A stretch of 64,000 nucleotides of DNA from Lactuca virosa (taxonomy: Eukaryota > Streptophyta > Magnoliopsida > Asterales > Asteraceae). Of the stretch, positions 32,626 to 43,843 are shown in pieces (positions within the stretch are counted from its first letter, which is position 1; each line of letters opens with the position of its first letter). The stretch covers positions 400,396,431 through 400,460,430 of the forward strand of contig CAKMRJ010001112.1 in NCBI GenBank assembly GCA_928212115.1, in the 5' to 3' direction. The position numbers and the translations under genes were made by a program. The notes under the pieces are model-generated. The model did not search any database. It saw nothing but the letters and a program-made list of their open reading frames with translations, and had not been told where the DNA came from.

Positions 32626-32920
32626 CAGCCACGACATCGGGCGCTGCGCGGACCTCCTCTGCTGTCAACTGAAAGGCTCTCCCGCGAGCCTTCGGTGCCT
32701 CGGCCTTCGCTGTCCGGACCTCGGTAGCTCTAGCAGCAGGTGCAGATCCCTGTGCTGATCCTTGAAGTAGCTGTGGGCACTCAGCCTTCCGAAGGCCAGT
32801 CTGGTTGCAGTCAAAGCAAACTGCAAACCCCTTGGGGCAATCCCTCGCGAAATGCCCCTCCTTGCCACACTTGTAGCACACATCCTCTCTGCACACCCCC
32901 TCATGGCTCTTGCCGCACTT
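32626..32920 (-). CDS. Gypsy-D gag C-terminal part (zinc knuckles), left of insertion J
   Basis: Minus frame with the nucleocapsid part of Gag. After the split point it reads KCGKSHEGVC, CYKC-GKEGHFARDC (standard CX2CX4HX4C), and CFDC-NQTGLRKAEC, whose His is replaced by Leu. An Ala/Gln/Lys-rich tail (GSAQGSAPAARATEVRTAKA) leads to DVVAG at the candidate intron. The upstream half of gag lies beyond solo LTR J, at 36612-37498. The frames of the two halves agree, so J is the only break here. Confidence 0.88.
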
Positions 32921-35613
32921 TGTCACACCCCCAAACCAAGGATGGCGGAAACGTCCGGGGGTGGAGGACTTGATGTATAGTATCACAACAACGAGTATAA
33001 TAGTGCTCAAAGTAAATACAACCATCATAAACATAATTGAAAAGGGTTACACCATAGTATATGTTTACATGTTTCAAAATCAATTACATTATGATGACAA
33101 AAAGAACTGTTTGACGATTTAACGTCCCATCCTCAAAATGCTGTTGGTTTCCTGTTTCACTGATTTCCTGAGAATACAAGTAGTTTTGAAAAGTGTCAAC
33201 AATTAAGTTGGTGAGTTCATAAGAGTTTTGTTTGAGGAAAAAGCCGTTTTACTTGTAAAAACGATAGAGTATGATTCCAGAAAATCCAATATTTTCTTTA
33301 TTAAGTGTGAAGTGAATGCTCTTATGTTATGCGATAATGAACCCTAGAAGGACCCGTAGATTCCTTCTATAATCACCCAGTGTATATAAGTTATATAATA
33401 TTTAAGTTAAATAAATTGTCGAATATAATGAGTCTGCCCTAGGTCCACAACCAAACAAGGAACAGGAAGTAAGGCGGGCCTATAAATTCTAAGTCGATTG
33501 TGACTAGATTCTTATATAACTCTAGCATATACACTTAGCAATTATAGTTGAAGTCTAACAATTCTAGATGAAATGTAGTATTAATAGAAATATGTTTCCA
33601 AAGAAAATCCAATATTTTCCTTATAAAAGTCATGTAGTCCTAAATCCCAGGACCGAGAATATGTGTGTGTTTTATACTTATAACGGGTTTGTAGTTTTAA
33701 AATAGATAAAAACCCCTTTTCAAAGTAGAATTTTCCCTGTAAACTTGAAAGATTGTTAACTCCCTATGTGAGTCGCTATAACCATACTATGACGAGAAAT
33801 AACCTGCACAACGTTTTTCAGACGTTAAGATCCTATGACTCTTGTCACCCGCAGACCTGCCGGTCCGGCTGTAGCTAGCAGCGAGGTGTGGGGTGTCAAT
33901 CCCAATATAGATCTATACACAATTATCACGCTCTCCCTACAAGTGACTATGGTTATAACTTACAGGAATTGGAATCCCGTACTCTAGGCGTACGGGGAGA
34001 GAATTGTCTCACAACTTACGTTAACTAGTTTACACATAGTTTGATTATAAAACCTCTTCCGTGGTGGAAGTAAAATCACCTTTTATGAATAAATTAGCGA
34101 TATGAAATCCTTAAACTATTACTATTATGTAGTATATGAAAAGCCCATTTGTTTTGAGAGTAAAACCTTTTCCATGTAGTAAAAATACATAAACTATGCT
34201 TATTGTAGTTTATTATATGTGTTCGAAATGAATGAAGAATCCTTTTCATGAATGACGAAATTTCAGTTTATGATGATAAACTAACAAGAAAATACATTCA
34301 ATATTTAGGACTTATTGTTATACACTTTGCTCAACATGTTACAAAGTGTTATGAAAGTTGTAAGTTGTTAACTAGTTTTTAACCTTTCTGCACTGTTTTA
34401 TAAAAATCATAGAAAAATCATACGAAGTCGAAAACTAAATCCGTAAACTCTGAGAGTTCATATAATGTGTCTAGTTTATTCATAATTTTTATTATAATTT
34501 TTAGAAGTCTTTAGCTTGTGTGAAAACGTTCATATTCACAGACTGGTCTGAATTCGTTTCTGAAATGATAGACAGTTTTGTAAAAATCACCATAAATTGT
34601 AGAAAAATCGTATGGAGATGTGCAAGTAGTCATTTTAAAGGTATGAACCTGAACTATTTGCATATTAAACAGTTTTGAAAGATATTAAGTTTAATTTTAG
34701 TTAAGTTTTTTGTGTTTTAACTTGTATTCCCCCCCTAAAACTTGAAGAAAACATGAAAATGTAGGGGTATGAACTCACGTCGAGTGATTTCAGTAGACGG
34801 ATAATGGAGAAAAGAAGTGTTCAACTCAAGAACACTTAGAAGATGCTTGAAGATTCGAAGATCTAACAACAAATATGACGATATTTGTGTAAGGAACTCA
34901 TGATTTGAGTGAAGAAGTGTAAGGAAATCAAGTGTGGGAAGAGATTTACTTACCAAGGTGTGTGAAGAGCTCAAGATCAGCCTTGAATCTCGAGTTCTTT
35001 GTGAGAGGAAGTGAGAGAGAATGTGTTTTGCTTTTTGGTGAAAAGTGAGTGAAATGGAAGGAGAGAGGAGATTTTCAGCTTTTGATGAACCTTTACAGCT
35101 GAAGGAGGGGTGTCAAAGGACAAATAATTGACTAGGTAGGGGAATAGTGACCGAGGGTTGTACTATGAAGGTATGGGGGAGGTTGCTTGTGTCATACTCT
35201 AGATAAAGTCAACACTCTACCCCAAAATCTAACTTAATAGATTTTATTCTTGGACAAGGATTTTCCCCCAAAAATATGATTAAAAATGAATATTTAGGGT
35301 CTCTTATGTTAAAATACGAGTTTTGGTGAAAATCCCGCGTTAAAATCACGAAAAACGGGCTTAAAACGAAGATTAGGTCAAAAATCAGGAAGAAAATGCT
35401 AATTTCCGAAGTCAGGAGGCGAGGTTTGGTCTTAGGAGCTGAACAGCCGAAGGTAAGTTCGGTCCGAGAAGGGTTCGGTTGATGCATTAGAACCGAGAGT
35501 GAGAGGTTCGGTCCGAGCCTCGCAGGCGAAGCCATCAGAAGGGACCGAAGGCGAAGGGTAGTTCGGTTCTTGAGGAGGTCTCGGTTCTTAAGCTCGTTTC
35601 GGTTCTAATAAGA

Positions 35614-35718
35614 GGTTCGGCTCCTTAAGAGGGTTCGGCTCCTTAAGAGGTTTCGGCTCCCTGAGAGGGTTCGGCTCCTTAAGAGGTTTCGGCTCCTTAA
35701 GAGGGTTCGGCTCTTTAA
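35614..35718. repeat. 18-bp tandem repeat in Gypsy-J
   Basis: About six units of gttcggctccttaagagg with one- or two-base changes. The length is a multiple of three, so the minus strand reads as a six-residue repeat (PLKEPN), which explains the spurious 100-aa ORF. Confidence 0.85.
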
Positions 35719-35796
35719 AGCTGTTTTTCACATAAACTTCCGTTTTCGAGCGGTTTTCGACGAAATCAAGGGTCGGGATGCCCCGAGTGATTATAA

Positions 35797-36295
35797 AAAG
35801 TTGAGAGAGATTTTGAGAGAGATTTGGGAGAGATTTCACATACTTAGAGAGATTTGGGAGAGATCTCACATTCTTGGAGAGATTTCTCATACTTAGAGAG
35901 ATTTGGGAGAGATTTCACATACTTAGAGAGATTTCTCATACTTGGAGAGATTTGGGAGAGATTTCACATACTTGGAGAGATTTCTCAAACTTAGAGAGAT
36001 TTGGGAGAGATTTCACATACTTGGAGAGATTTCTCATACTTAGAGATATTTGGGAGAGATTTCTTATACTTAGAGAGATTTGGGAGAGATCTCACATTCT
36101 TGGAGAGATTTCTCATACTTAGAGAGATTTAGGAGAGATTTCACATACTTGGAGAGATTTCTCATACTTAGAGAGATTTGGGAGAGATTTCACATACTTG
36201 GAGAGATTTCTCATACTTAGAGAGATTTGGGAGAGATTTCACATACTTGGAGAGGTTTCTCATACTTAGAGAGATTTGGGAGAGATTTGAGAGAG
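35797..36295. repeat. 49-bp tandem repeat array (30+19 bp sub-units) in Gypsy-J
   Basis: About ten units made of a 30-base part (cttagagagatttggg + agagatttcacata) and a 19-base part (cttggagagatttctcata), with sporadic substitutions and one partial unit at each end. It is a minisatellite inside an LTR, with purine-rich plus strand. The 82-aa plus ORF over it is low-complexity and not a gene. Confidence 0.9.
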
Positions 36296-36611
36296 ATTTC
36301 GTTTGCAACCTTTATGAGTGTTTGGCTTCGTAGCGCAAGGTTTGTATATGTCGTTAAGTCTCGTTATGAATGTTATACGCCCCCGAGGGGTATGTAATAA
36401 TGTTTTATCGAGTAGTTTCATCACTTGCCCTGATTAGGGTCTAGAATTTCCGAACACGTGAAAACTCTAAGTGATACTTTGTATTAAGATTGCGAGTTGT
36501 ACAATAAGAAACTTAATGGAAACCCTAATATACAAGGGTTAGATGAGTTGACCGGTTTGACTCGTTGACTTTAGTTGACTTTGACTTGACCAAAAATTGA
36601 CGGTTGTCACA

Positions 36612-37498
36612 TACTTCCCGCAAGTGCGGCCCTTCGGACCTCTAGATCTCGAATCAGCGGGCTTTGCCCACTTGGCTGCCGACTGAAACTGTATCGGCCG
36701 CCTATCCCTCATCTGAGACTCGGCTTCCTCCCTGGCCTGAGTCTCTAGCTCAATCTCCCTCTTCCGAGCATTCGCCTGGAGCTCGGAAAATGTCTGGTAT
36801 GTCGAGTTCTCCACGAACTCACGAATTTCCCTCCTCAGTATGCTCAGATATCGGCTCATACGTACCTGCTCGGAAGACACGTGGTCAGGGCAAAACAACG
36901 CCCTCTCATAAAACATTCGTGTAATCACAGTCACGGACTCCGTCCCCTGCTTGAGGGACAAGAACTCCTGCGCCAATCGTTCCCTCTCCACCGGGGGAAC
37001 ATACTCATCTCGGAACATGGTGGTGAACCTCTCCCAGGTCACCGTTGTAATCTCTACAGGAGTGAAGTCTGCTGTCACAAACTTCCACCAGTCCTTCGCT
37101 CCCAAGCGAAGCTGGTTCAGCGTGAACCGTACCCTCAGATGCTCAGGGCAAGAACATGTGTAGAAGCATTCCTCAATGCGAGAGATCTATCTCATCGCGG
37201 CTATTGGATCCTGAGTCCCATCAAACTCTGGTGGCTTCGTGTTGCTGAACTCCCGGTACAACAATGAATCACCCCCCTGTGTCCTAGCAGCGGTCACGGC
37301 TGCGGTGGCCGCAGCGACTGCAGCATCGGTAAGAGCAGCATACCGCTCATCAAACGTCTCAATCAGCGTGGTCTTGATAGACCCGAACATCTCTGGTATC
37401 TCAGCTCGAATGGATGCCGCCACCTCATCATGAATCATCCTGCGAATCTCATCATCGCTAACACCGCTGCTCTCTGGAGTGTGGCGTGTACCCACCAT
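36612..37498 (-). pseudogene. Gypsy-D gag N-terminal and core part
   Basis: The start is MVGTRHTPESSGVSDDEIRR at 37498; an in-frame upstream ATG exists at 37567, but this one matches the usual MVxTR start of the family. The N-terminal part contains an Ala/Thr-rich helix (ALTDAAVAAATAAVTAA), then EFSNTKPPEFDGTQDPIAAM and a TAG at about 37184. The Retrotrans_gag core continues in the same frame: GAKDWWKFVTADF, WERFTTMFRDEYVPPVERER, EFLSLKQGTESVTVITRMFY, LSILRREIREFVENSTYQTF. The frame runs straight into the J LTR at 36611. The single TAG and J are the only lesions. Confidence 0.9.
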
Positions 37499-38111
37499 AA
37501 TGTCTCTGAAACACAACACAAAAGAAATCAGAGACTTGCTCGAGTATACTCGCACTCGATAACTCAACCCTACTCGTTCCTTAGTACCCTAAGGATTCTT
37601 ACTTGGGCTGCTCACTGATCCGGTGTTTCCAGTAGTACAGGCCCTATACTACCTTCTACAACGCATCGATGTTCACCCCAAGTCCTCCTCCTAGGATCCC
37701 AGATCACAAGTACTCTATATCTTGCCAAACACAGGCTACCCCCAGTAGACCACTCATAAGCTCCTCGCTGCTACCTACTCACTCTCGAAGTAACTCATAG
37801 TAGCAGTAATCTCCTAGGCTAAGGCATCACCAATCAGGTCACTCTAGTCCTAGATATGAATACCTAGCCTACTCTAGCATGCATGACATATCACATAATA
37901 TCTCATAACACATAATGTAAGGGTATTTTAGGAAATCACCGTTCGGGCGCTGGCTGATCGTACACACTGCTCCGTTCTACTTTTCTCAAAATCTTTTACT
38001 CTTTTAGAAAAATTGTTTCTTTTATGAAAAACTTTCTCAAATCCTCAGTTTGAGTTCAGATACGCCCGAAGGTGCATCCGAATCCCTCAAACCAATGCTC
38101 TGATACCAACT
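37499..38111 (-). other. Gypsy-D 5' leader and primer site
   Basis: Untranslated 613-bp leader with no credible ORF and no counterpart of the Gypsy-F extra ORF. The primer-binding site TGGTATCAGAGC (minus strand, 38097-38108) lies three bases from the right LTR. Confidence 0.8.
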
Positions 38112-39813
38112 TGTAACGACGTAAATTTTAAAACAATTTTTCATTTTTCAAACATAATAAAGCTCATATAATATTCTCAAAATCTCATATGTATCAATTG
38201 TCATCACAATAAAACATATCCCAGAATCTCAAAAACATAATCCCCTGCCAGTGTGTACAAATCATGCTGGCGTCTTCCCGCGATCCTCGCTGGTACCTGA
38301 AACACATATCACATAACACGGTTAGCATAAATGCTTAGTGAGTTCCCCAAAATACCACATACAGCACATAAGCCACCCGAGGCTATAACTCGGTATGACC
38401 CTCTGGTCAATATGTCTCAGCGGGACCCTCCAGTCCCGTAGCTTGTTGGACCCTCCAGTCCGGTCTAGCTCGTTGGACCCTTTGGTCCGGTCTAAATCGT
38501 TGGACCCTCTGGTCCGGTCTAAATCGTGGGACCCTCCGGTCCGGTCTATATAACATATAGCATACATATATCACAATGTACATAAACTCAAACATACACC
38601 TAACACATAAGACCCTCCGGTCTGCATATAGTTACGACTCTAGGTAATGTATAGTGAGAAGACTCACCTCGGGTAATCTCGGAAAGTCTCAAACTCGAAT
38701 CACTAATCTAGCCTCCGCCTAATCACATAAAGTAATTATCTCTAATTAATACGGCTCTCAAAGGCTAGACTAGTCCCTCCCTATATTCTCTCAGAAGGGG
38801 AAAAGACCATTTTACCCCTCTAATGGTCCAATGTCCAAACGTTGACCAAACCCTAAAAGTTAAGCCCAGTCAACGGTCCAACTTTGACCAGACTCGTCGA
38901 GTGCACTCGGGTGACTCGGCGAATCCATGCGTGTCCTCTGAATCCTCCTAAGGCCTCACTCGACTCGTCGAGTTAACCTTTCTCTCGACGGGTTACCACT
39001 ATTCACGAATCGTGGTGCAACACAATCCGACTCGTCGAGTCCTCTCATGGACTGGGCGAGTTTCTTCCATGAGAATGCTCAAACGACCTTCTGAGGTCAG
39101 ATCTATTTCTCTAACCTATAGATCTAACCTTCTAACACCCAAAAGTCACGTAAAGGTCTGAACTTTACGTTCATGCATCGCACATATGGCTCTATTTGAT
39201 GAAATAGCTCTAAAAATGGAGTCCTAGGCTCAATATTCTCATGTAACAGCATAAAGCTTGGTTGTTGGGACACTCTGGACCTCTCAAGGTCCAGATCTAG
39301 AGTCTATTCCTCAATGGGACTTCACATGCTCCATATTCCAACTAAAGAAAGGGTAAAGAAACCCTAGATTCAAGAGATCTGCTATATACACGAAAATAGG
39401 CATGGATTCATACCTCAGCAGCAACCTTTGGTGAAGTAATGGTAGGTCTGAGCTCCTCAATAAGCCTAGCTTGAATCCCCTCTCTCCTTCTTGCAAGAAT
39501 GAACTAAAGGTGATGCAATTAGCTCTTTCCCTCACTCTCTATGCTCTCTGGTTCGTTAGGATTTCTCAAGTGGGTGTGTGGCCGCAATGAGGGCCATAAG
39601 GACCCTTAAATAGGGAACATGCCCGAAGATTTAGGGTTTCTGTCCACAGCGCGGACTCGTCCAGTCGACTCGCCGACTCGTCGAGTCCATTCGTTAATCC
39701 TAGTCAGCAGTCGCGATCCTACTCGACGAGTTTAGGCGTCAACTCGTCGAGTCCCTCTCCTTGACTCAAAAATAAATACTTAATTTATGCTTCCTGGAAA
39801 TCTGTATGTTACA
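38112..39813 (-). repeat. Gypsy-D right (5') LTR
   Basis: Matches the left LTR end to end, with a few dozen substitutions at most by eye (for example cgtcttcccgcgatcctcg against cgccttcctgcgatcatcg). It carries the element promoter: a TATTTAAG TATA-like box at 39604-39612 on the minus strand, and ACTCGNCGAGT palindromes at 38893-39063 and 39650-39745. Confidence 0.95.
39604..39612 (-). promoter_or_regulatory. TATA-like box of Gypsy-D 5' LTR
   Basis: Reads CTATTTAAG on the sense (minus) strand, about 210 bases from the outer LTR end, with the same box at 29000-29007 in the other LTR. Confidence 0.5.
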
Positions 39814-39818
39814 ATATA

Positions 39819-39951
39819 TTAATAAACCTTAAGTGTTATGTCTCTCATTTTAGTCTATCCAAATGCATGATGCCATGCAACCCAAATGGACCATGCCAAT
39901 CGGGTCAAGTACATACCAAATATAGTTATGAAGTTAGACACTAATCCAAGA
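39819..39951 (-). repeat. Copia-K right LTR, remaining part
   Basis: Continues the LTR interrupted at 27503 (atattaataaaccttaagtg...) to 'actaatccaaga', where the expected end is 'aatccaaca'. Immediately beyond, sequence of Copia-L RNase H begins. Confidence 0.85.
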
Positions 39952-41649
39952 CTATGTACTCTGATCCGCACTTTGAATCGGCTATAGTCTCCTGTTTGGA
40001 ACTTTTCCAAGTTACTGCTCCTCCATTTAAGGTAAATACCCAGTCCGAATGAGAGCGGAAATTATCTCTGTCGGTCTGAAAGCTAGTGTCACTAAACCCT
40101 GTCACTCTCAAGTCATCACTCCCACCGAGGGTAAGGTCCCAGTCGTTAGTCCTCCGCTAGTACTTAAGAATGTTCTTTACCGCAGTCAAGTGAGATTTCC
40201 CATGATTCCCTTGATATCTACTAACCATGCTCAAAGCAAAGGCTACATCAGGGCGAGTACATGTCATAGCATACATGATCGAGCCAACTGCAGAAGCATT
40301 TGGTATTCGACTCATTTCTGCTATCTTCGCATTGGTACTCGGACTCTGAGTCTTACTCAGTTTGGTATTGCTCTGGATAGGCAATTCACCTTTCTTGGAA
40401 TTCTCCATGCTAAAACGTTTCAACACCTTGTCCAAGTAGGTACTTTGACTAAATCCTATTATTCTTCTACTCCTATTTCTCAATATCCTTATTCCTAGAA
40501 TGTAAGCAGCTTCCCCAAGGTCCTTCATAGCAAAACGCTTCCCACGCCAGGACTTAACCTCCTTCAAGGTTTGTATGTCGTTTCCTATGAGCAGTATGTC
40601 ATCCACATACAATACCAGAAATCTAACTATACTCCCACTAGCTTTGACATATACACAGGAATCATCCTCGCTTCTCGAAAATCCAAACTCTTTGACTTTC
40701 TCATCGAAACAAAGATTCCATCTGCGAGATGCTTGCTTTAATCCATAAATGGATTTCTCAAGCTTGCACACTCTGTTAGGGTATTTTGCATCTACAAAAC
40801 CCTCTGGTTGATTCATGTAAACATCTTCAGCCAACTTCCCATTAAGGAAAGCGGTTTTGACATCCATTTGCCATATTTCATAATCATGAAATGCAGCTAT
40901 GGCTAGCATAACCCTTATAGATTTAATCTTCGCTACTGGTGAGAAGGTCTCGTCATAGTCAACTCCAAGAGTTTGAGTAAAGCCCTTCGCAACCAAGCGC
41001 GTCTTATAAGTGTGTACTTTCACATCCATGTCGGTCTTCTTCTTGAATATCCTTTTGCACCCGGCCGTCTTACGACCTGGTACATTGTCAACCAAGTTCC
41101 AAACTTGATTGTCATACATGGACTGAATCTCGTTGCCCATTGCCTCTTTCCATTTTGCAGACTCATGTCCTGCCATGGCTTCCTTATAGTTATTAGGTTC
41201 ATCCAAATTTGCCAGTGTACTATCACTGATAAATGTATCACCTTCAGTAGTAATATGGAAACCATAAAACTCATGTTCCATTCTAACTCTACCGGAACGT
41301 CTCAGAGGTAAGGACTCGTCAACTGGTTCAACTGGAGTTTCCTCCTCGGGTTGAGCGATAGTGTTTGAGGTTTCCTTCATTACTTAACTCTTGAAGCTCT
41401 TCAAGGTCAATTTGACTCCCACTGTCCTTTTGACATATGAGGTCTCTTTCGCGGAAAACCCTTCTCCTCGCAACGAAGACAACATCGTCACTCAGTCTAT
41501 AGAAGAGATATCCAAAGGATTTCTGTGGATAGCCGATGAAAATACAGCGCTCACTACGAGGTTCGAGTTTTTCGTGAGTCTCTCATCTTACGAAAGTCTC
41601 GCAACCCCAAACCTTGATATGTGCTAACGAGGGAACCTTCCCTGTCTAC
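39952..41649 (-). pseudogene. Copia-L RT and RNase H start, plus integrase-RT linker
   Basis: Open frame 41380-40157 (407 aa). The linker contains LRRSGRVRMEHEFYGFHITT and EAMAGHESAKWKEAM, then RT: NQVWNLVDNVPGRKTAGCKR, TYKTRLVAKGFTQTLGVDY, QMDVKTAFLNGKLAEDVYM, the catalytic YVDD (FLVLYVDDILLIGND, near 40600) and SIMYAMTCTRPDVAFALSM. Downstream in another frame the sequence reads into RNase H (near 39960-40050) and is cut at its catalytic Glu segment by the Copia-K LTR. On the right, 41391-41649 is the integrase C-terminus, cut at 41649 by Copia-E. RT is a good copy, but the gene is severed at both ends. Confidence 0.9.
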
Positions 41650-42430
41650 TGATGGGTTTAAGCCAAAAGAACATCCTATGTGCTCATGCAAATCCTAATG
41701 CTTGGATCTAGGTTTCTCTATTGTACATGCATTCATCCAAGTCTTGCAAACCCTAGATCTAGTAGGTATAACTCGTAATTAACATTACAAAATAGATCTA
41801 GTTGATTACCTCTTCTTCAAAGCTTGAGTCTTCTTGTCCTTGGAGCTTAGAGTCACAAATGTCACTCCTCTAATGGCTTACAAACACCACAAGTAAGAGG
41901 ATGATCTTAGAGAGAGGTTGGAGGCTCTAGAATTCGGCTCTTGCACTCTTAGGAATAGGGTTAGCCAATTTTTGAAGCCTAAGGGGTCTATTTATACTTG
42001 TGCTGCTAGGGTTTCAGTCAAAACCCTAATTGGATAGCTTAGGCCTTATGCAGTCCAAAGAATCTTCCAGAATAAGGCCATGGACGAAAATTAGATGGGC
42101 TCCCACTCTATTTTCGTCCACCCCCCTTAATCCCAAAGGATTCTCAACCCAAATCAACTATCAGACAATTGACAGTTCCAATCCCCTTTATTTAATTAAT
42201 CTCTTTTAGCCACAGAATTAATTCTTAATTAATTCTTGTCTAATATTAATTAAATTATATGATTTCTGTTTTAATATATTATTCATATAACATATTAATA
42301 AATCATAATAACCTCTTTATTCATAAATCATCCTATCATGTTGCTTTGGTGAAGGCAACCCAAAAAGACCATGCACAACCGGGTCAAGTACTTACCAAAT
42401 ATAGTTACGGGCTTAGACACTAATCCAACA
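41650..42430 (-). repeat. Copia-E left (3') LTR
   Basis: From tgatgggtttaagcc to actaatccaaca, followed by gtctcccacttgg (mirrored purine tract). The minus-strand TATA box TATAAATAGACC is at about 41985-41996. Confidence 0.92.
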
Positions 42431-43320
42431 GTCTCCCACTTGGATAAGTCTAGTAACTACAAATGCAAATACAATCCTATTAGCAATCGTAGCTCTCAAA
42501 GACGCTGTCAAACTCTGATCTTATCAGTAACATGTCCTTTAGATAAGGGATCGTATAATCCTCTGTTCTAGATATCATGCGGACGGACAAACACATGGAA
42601 CATAGTCATACTTATTGTCCAGCAGTTGTTTCTCGATCTCTGATTTATTTGACATAGAACTTAATTGAACACATCAATTCAGTCCTGACCGGGCCCGGCA
42701 CATAAGTCAAATCAAATCATCGAGGGGACCTGATATTGCTTTTACCCTCTTAGGATAAAAGGAACAGATAAACTTCGACTTATATGCATTTACTATCCAC
42801 TAATCAAATCATACACAACAATGCGTTTTATAACGTCAAGTTACTGATGCGTTTACGCATTATCAATGCACAACCAATTGGCAAACAATAAACTAGGTTT
42901 TAAGACCATATGATATTATCATCTTGCGATCACTCGTGATAAACTCCATGAAGTGATTCCAGCAAGCGTGGGTTTATTCCAATGCTCAAATCAAGTTCAA
43001 AAGCACTCATGAACGTTGTAGCAAACTTTTGCTATGTCTAATACTATTTAAACAATCTACACACCAATTTATGACAGTATTCATTCATACCTACTTCCAA
43101 CATATGAACGACTGTGGACCGTTCGAATAATCTTATTATTCAGGAAGTCAAAACATGCAAAATGAAACAATAGATAAATAATTAACATAAGACAGTAACA
43201 TTACTAATAAATAATACTCTTTTATTTAATCATCAAATGTTAATTACAATTTATCTATTACAAGTTTCTAAACTATCTAATCTGAACTAATATCGTCCTT
43301 CAGCCCGATGCTCCTAGCGT
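42431..43320 (-). other. Copia-E 3' non-coding region
   Basis: About 890 bases between the RNase H stop and the 3' LTR with no ORF. It contains the small palindrome ATCAC-TC-GTGAT (42939-42950) and the phrases shared with Copia-K 20685-21580. Confidence 0.75.
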
Positions 43321-43321
43321 G

Positions 43322-43762
43322 CTACAAGTGCTTAACCCTGCTTAGTCCCTTCGTAAGCGGACCTGCTGGGTTATCCTCTGACGATACCCTCTTCACTATG
43401 AGGAGTCCTTCTTCCACCCGATGTCGAATAAAGTGATATTTTCTGTCGATATGTCGAGATCTGCCATGATCCCTGGGTTCCTTAGTCAAGGCAACCGCCC
43501 CTTTATTATCACAGAAAATTTCCATGGGCTCCTTTATGGCTGGCACAACTCCAAGGTCTCTGATGAAGTTCTTCAACCACATTGCCTTCTTTGACGCTTT
43601 GCTCGCCGCTATATATTCTGACTCGCACGTTGAATCAGCTATGGTCTCCTGCTTAGAATTCTTCCAAGTCACTACTCCTCCATTTAGGGTAAAGACCCAG
43701 CCCGACTGCGAACGGTAGTTGTCCCTGTCGGTCTGAAAGCTGGCATCACTGTACCCTTGCAC
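43322..43762 (-). CDS. Copia-E RNase H
   Basis: Frame of 146 codons, the C-terminal domain of copia pol, which removes RNA from RNA:DNA hybrids. Catalytic residues are visible: Asp of GYSDASFQTD, Glu of STCESEYIAAS, Asp of IFCDNKGAVAL, and a late basic helix with HIDRKYHFIRHRVEEG. It ends SSEDNPAGPLTKGLSRVKHL, the normal end of copia pol, where family members have DxxADPxTKxL; here the Asp-Pro pair is altered to AGP. In frame with the RT segment upstream, but a stop near 43843 separates them. Confidence 0.88.
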   Translation of the reverse strand: MQGYSDASFQTDRDNYRSQSGWVFTLNGGVVTWKNSKQETIADSTCESEYIAASKASKKAMWLKNFIRDLGVVPAIKEPMEIFCDNKGAVALTKEPRDHGRSRHIDRKYHFIRHRVEEGLLIVKRVSSEDNPAGPLTKGLSRVKHL

Positions 43763-43843
43763 TTTTAAGTCATCTCTCCCATCGAGGACTAGAAACCATT
43801 CATTGGTCCTCCGAAGGTACTTAAGAATGTTCTTGACTGCGTT

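Larger units (their letters stand above)
32921..36611 (-). mobile_element. Gypsy-J: 3.7 kb solo LTR inside Gypsy-D gag
   Basis: TGTCACACCCCCAAACC at 32921 to GGTTGTCACA at 36611, flanked by cactt (32916-32920) and tactt (36612-36616), a 5-bp target duplication with one change. The first 1.9 kb resembles the Gypsy-F LTR (aatacaagtagttttgaaa, attaagttggtgagttcata, agacctgccg, cccccctaaaac, gtaggggtatgaactcac). It contains no gag-pol. The right half carries two tandem arrays (35614-35718 and 35797-36295). It is the youngest event in this nest, because it interrupts a gag frame that is otherwise continuous. Confidence 0.85.
27504..39813 (-). mobile_element. Gypsy-D: complete Tekay/Del-like chromovirus in Copia-K LTR
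   Basis: LTRs 27504-29207 (1704 bp) and 38112-39813 (1702 bp), both TGTAACGACG...GTTACA, flanked by the 5-bp target duplication atata (27499-27503 and 39814-39818). Minus-strand sense: primer site gctctgatacca at 38097-38108, polypurine tract AGTGGGGGAGAA at 29208-29219. The internal region is split by solo LTR Gypsy-J at 32921-36611. Gene order is gag, protease, RT, RNase H, integrase, chromodomain. LTR divergence by eye is a few percent, so the insertion is fairly recent. Lesions: TAG in gag, the J insertion, TAG in RT, a T-run frameshift in integrase and TGA near the C-terminus. Confidence 0.95.
19990..39951 (-). mobile_element. Copia-K: old Ty1/copia element, interrupted by Gypsy-D
   Basis: Left LTR 19990-20684 (its first ~66 bases missing), internal 20685-26878, right LTR 26879-27503 continuing at 39819-39951 after the Gypsy-D insertion. 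The LTR pieces match closely (tctctattatacatgcaaat, ccatggagctcaagagccta, ggttacaccatgtaaaccct). The sense strand is minus: zinc-knuckle gag lies right of pol, and a degenerate primer site (ggctctaaaatacca) adjoins the right LTR. Coding regions are far more decayed than in Copia-E or L, so K is old or long non-autonomous. Its right end sits inside RNase H of Copia-L. Confidence 0.85.

Noticed and set aside
35874..36122. 82-aa plus ORF with repeated ERF-ILRE peptides
   Set aside because: Translation of the 49-bp minisatellite; low complexity with no start context or conservation.
35797..36295. Regular repeats that could suggest a CRISPR-like array
   Set aside because: Units are contiguous and alternate 30 and 19 bases, with no unique spacers. 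This is a minisatellite in a plant LTR.
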